Source: a bacterium
GTDB taxonomy: Bacteria > 4484-113 > JALSIF01
Length of the DNA: 5,766 nt
NCBI GenBank assembly: GCA_026981635.1
Contig: JALSIF010000033.1
Location: forward strand, 1-5,766
Direction: 5' to 3'
Under the pieces are notes generated by a model that worked only from the letters and a program-made list of their open reading frames with translations, searched no databases and had not been told where the DNA came from. Shown here in pieces: positions 5,106 to 5,766 of the stretch. Positions within the stretch are counted from its first letter, which is position 1; each line of letters starts with the position of its first letter. The position numbers were made by a program, and so were the translations under genes.

Positions 5106-5109
5106 CATA
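5104..5109 (-). promoter_or_regulatory. Candidate -10 element of the sulfur operon promoter
   Basis: The minus strand reads TATGAT here (consensus TATAAT, one mismatch), in an A/T-rich stretch unusual for this GC-rich window. It overlaps the edge of the operator, which would explain repression. No convincing -35 box is seen 16-18 bases upstream, so the call is tentative. Confidence 0.4.
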
Positions 5110-5253
5110 TTTATCTACCTCGGGCCTAAATACTCTGCCTGACCTAACCATTGACCGCGGGCAGTTAACCTGACCCGCCTTGTTGGAGTCAGATTGGGCA
5201 GACGGGGTTTTGAGGGCGGACCCGCTGGAAGCTAGTTTTTGGAGGTAGTTGCC
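5106..5253. other. Divergent intergenic region
   Basis: This 148-base stretch separates the operator of the minus-strand sulfur operon from the plus-strand secreted-protein gene. It is A/T-rich near the operator. It contains CTGACCTAACC (5139-5149) and TTAACCTGACC (5165-5175), two sites that share CTGACC and TAACC in swapped order. No clear plus-strand promoter and no convincing terminator are seen. Overlapping reading frames have no recognisable coding character. Confidence 0.5.
5241..5246 (+). promoter_or_regulatory. Ribosome binding site of the secreted hypothetical gene
   Basis: GGAGGT follows a T5 run and lies seven bases before ATG 5254. It supports a start that is otherwise easy to miss because the gene has no stop inside the window. 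Confidence 0.8.
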
Positions 5254-5766
5254 ATGGGGAAATCTCTGCTTGGACTTCTGGTGGTCGCTATCTTCCTCGG
5301 GCTGCTTAATTTTGGAACTGCCTCGTCTTGTGCAGGAGCCCTTGGCGGCCCGCCGGAGGTCAGCCTTGCGGGCCACTATCAGATCAGGCCCTTTTGGGGC
5401 TTCGGCAGGCTTAGCCCCACCCGCATCGTCACCTACCTGGACCCCCACCCCTGTCTGCCGGAGGGCTTCCCCCTGCTGGTTAGGCCCGGCTGCGAAGGGT
5501 GGATGAAGGAGAACTTCCCCGCCCATAAAACCGTCTGGATTGGAAATCCTCTCTTTCCCGACTGGCAGGGCTACACCTTCCGCACCCCCCGCCCCCACTG
5601 GGAGGAGCTTTCCCCCGAGGAACAGCTTCTCCTCGGCGACTGGCGCATAGTTGACCGGGATGAACCGGAAAGCCCCATTGATTACTTCCCCCGCCGCACC
5701 ATCCCCGCCCGTGCCGCCCGCTTCCTGGCTGAGCGGGGCAGGCTGCCCCGCACCCTGGGAGAGCTG
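5254..5766 (+). CDS. Secreted or lipid-anchored protein of unknown function, 3' end beyond the window
   Basis: An open frame of 171 codons runs from ATG 5254 to the last base, with a good binding site (GGAGGT, 5241-5246). The N-terminus is a signal peptide: Lys3, a hydrophobic core at about 5-20, then a small-residue region 'GTASSCAGALGG'. Cleavage could follow Ala29 (AGA, signal peptidase I). Cys26 after 'ASS' is a weak lipobox candidate, lacking the usual Leu at -3. The mature part is rich in Pro, aromatic residues and Arg ('YLDPHPCLPEG', 'WIGNPLFPDWQGY', 'PRPHWEELSPEEQLLLGDW'). Cys67 and Cys80 are spaced so that a disulfide is possible. The end of the visible part ('FLAERGRLPRTLGEL') looks helical. 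I do not recognise a family. It is divergent from the sulfur operon and could share its regulatory region, but its job is unknown. Confidence 0.78.
   Translation, partial: MGKSLLGLLVVAIFLGLLNFGTASSCAGALGGPPEVSLAGHYQIRPFWGFGRLSPTRIVTYLDPHPCLPEGFPLLVRPGCEGWMKENFPAHKTVWIGNPLFPDWQGYTFRTPRPHWEELSPEEQLLLGDWRIVDRDEPESPIDYFPRRTIPARAARFLAERGRLPRTLGEL

Noticed and set aside
5139-5175. CTGACC/TAACC repeats as a regulatory array
   Set aside because: Only two imperfect copies with swapped element order exist; too little to call an operator without comparison to relatives.
5050-5598. Minus-strand frame of 182 codons spanning the divergent region
   Set aside because: It crosses the operator region and lies antisense to the signal-peptide gene; the product is low-complexity with no domain, and the plus-strand gene has a good binding site and signal peptide.

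Overview
The window is GC-rich, densely packed bacterial DNA. Every gene call comes from reading the translated sequence, with no database search. Strong GGAGG-type ribosome binding sites, a GTG start, short or overlapping gene junctions and frequent AGG arginine codons fit a free-living, high-GC bacterium. The first gene resembles a conserved family of uncharacterised proteins that I associate with actinobacterial lineages, so a deep-branching Actinobacteriota (or perhaps Chloroflexota) genome is my low-confidence guess. No rRNA, tRNA, CRISPR array or insertion sequence was seen.

Layout. Bases 1-550 (+) hold the 3' part of an uncharacterised gene whose reading frame is broken at a run of eight C. 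Bases 583-696 (+) encode a possible 37-residue single-pass membrane protein. Bases 724-2540 (+) are a three-gene operon of phenylacetyl-CoA epoxidase type: paaB, paaC and paaD. PaaB carries unusual N- and C-terminal extensions. PaaC keeps two ExxH motifs of the kind that bind di-iron. Neither paaA (the normal catalytic subunit) nor paaE (the reductase) is present beside them.

Converging on paaD from the other strand (5062 down to 2563) is a four-gene operon that I read as a sulfide/persulfide handling cluster. Its order is a rhodanese-metallo-beta-lactamase fusion (persulfide dioxygenase type), a TusA sulfur carrier, a DsrE2-like protein and a CsoR/FrmR-family repressor. A CsoR-type operator (ATACCC-CGTA-GGGTAT) lies just upstream of the first gene. 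This suggests that the repressor encoded last controls its own operon, as CstR does in the staphylococcal cst system. The repressor is atypical: it keeps the first conserved Cys, but the positions of the second Cys and of the usual His/Asn are not conserved. Downstream of the operator, on the + strand, begins a secreted or lipid-anchored protein of unknown function (5254 to the window end).

Inferred working of the sulfur operon: DsrE2, TusA and the rhodanese domain pass sulfane sulfur along as protein persulfides. The metallo-beta-lactamase domain oxidises a low-molecular-weight persulfide to sulfite, and the CsoR-like protein releases the operator when a signal (reactive sulfur or a metal) is sensed. 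The Paa-like operon is a separate function placed tail-to-tail with it, with only 22 bases between the stop codons.
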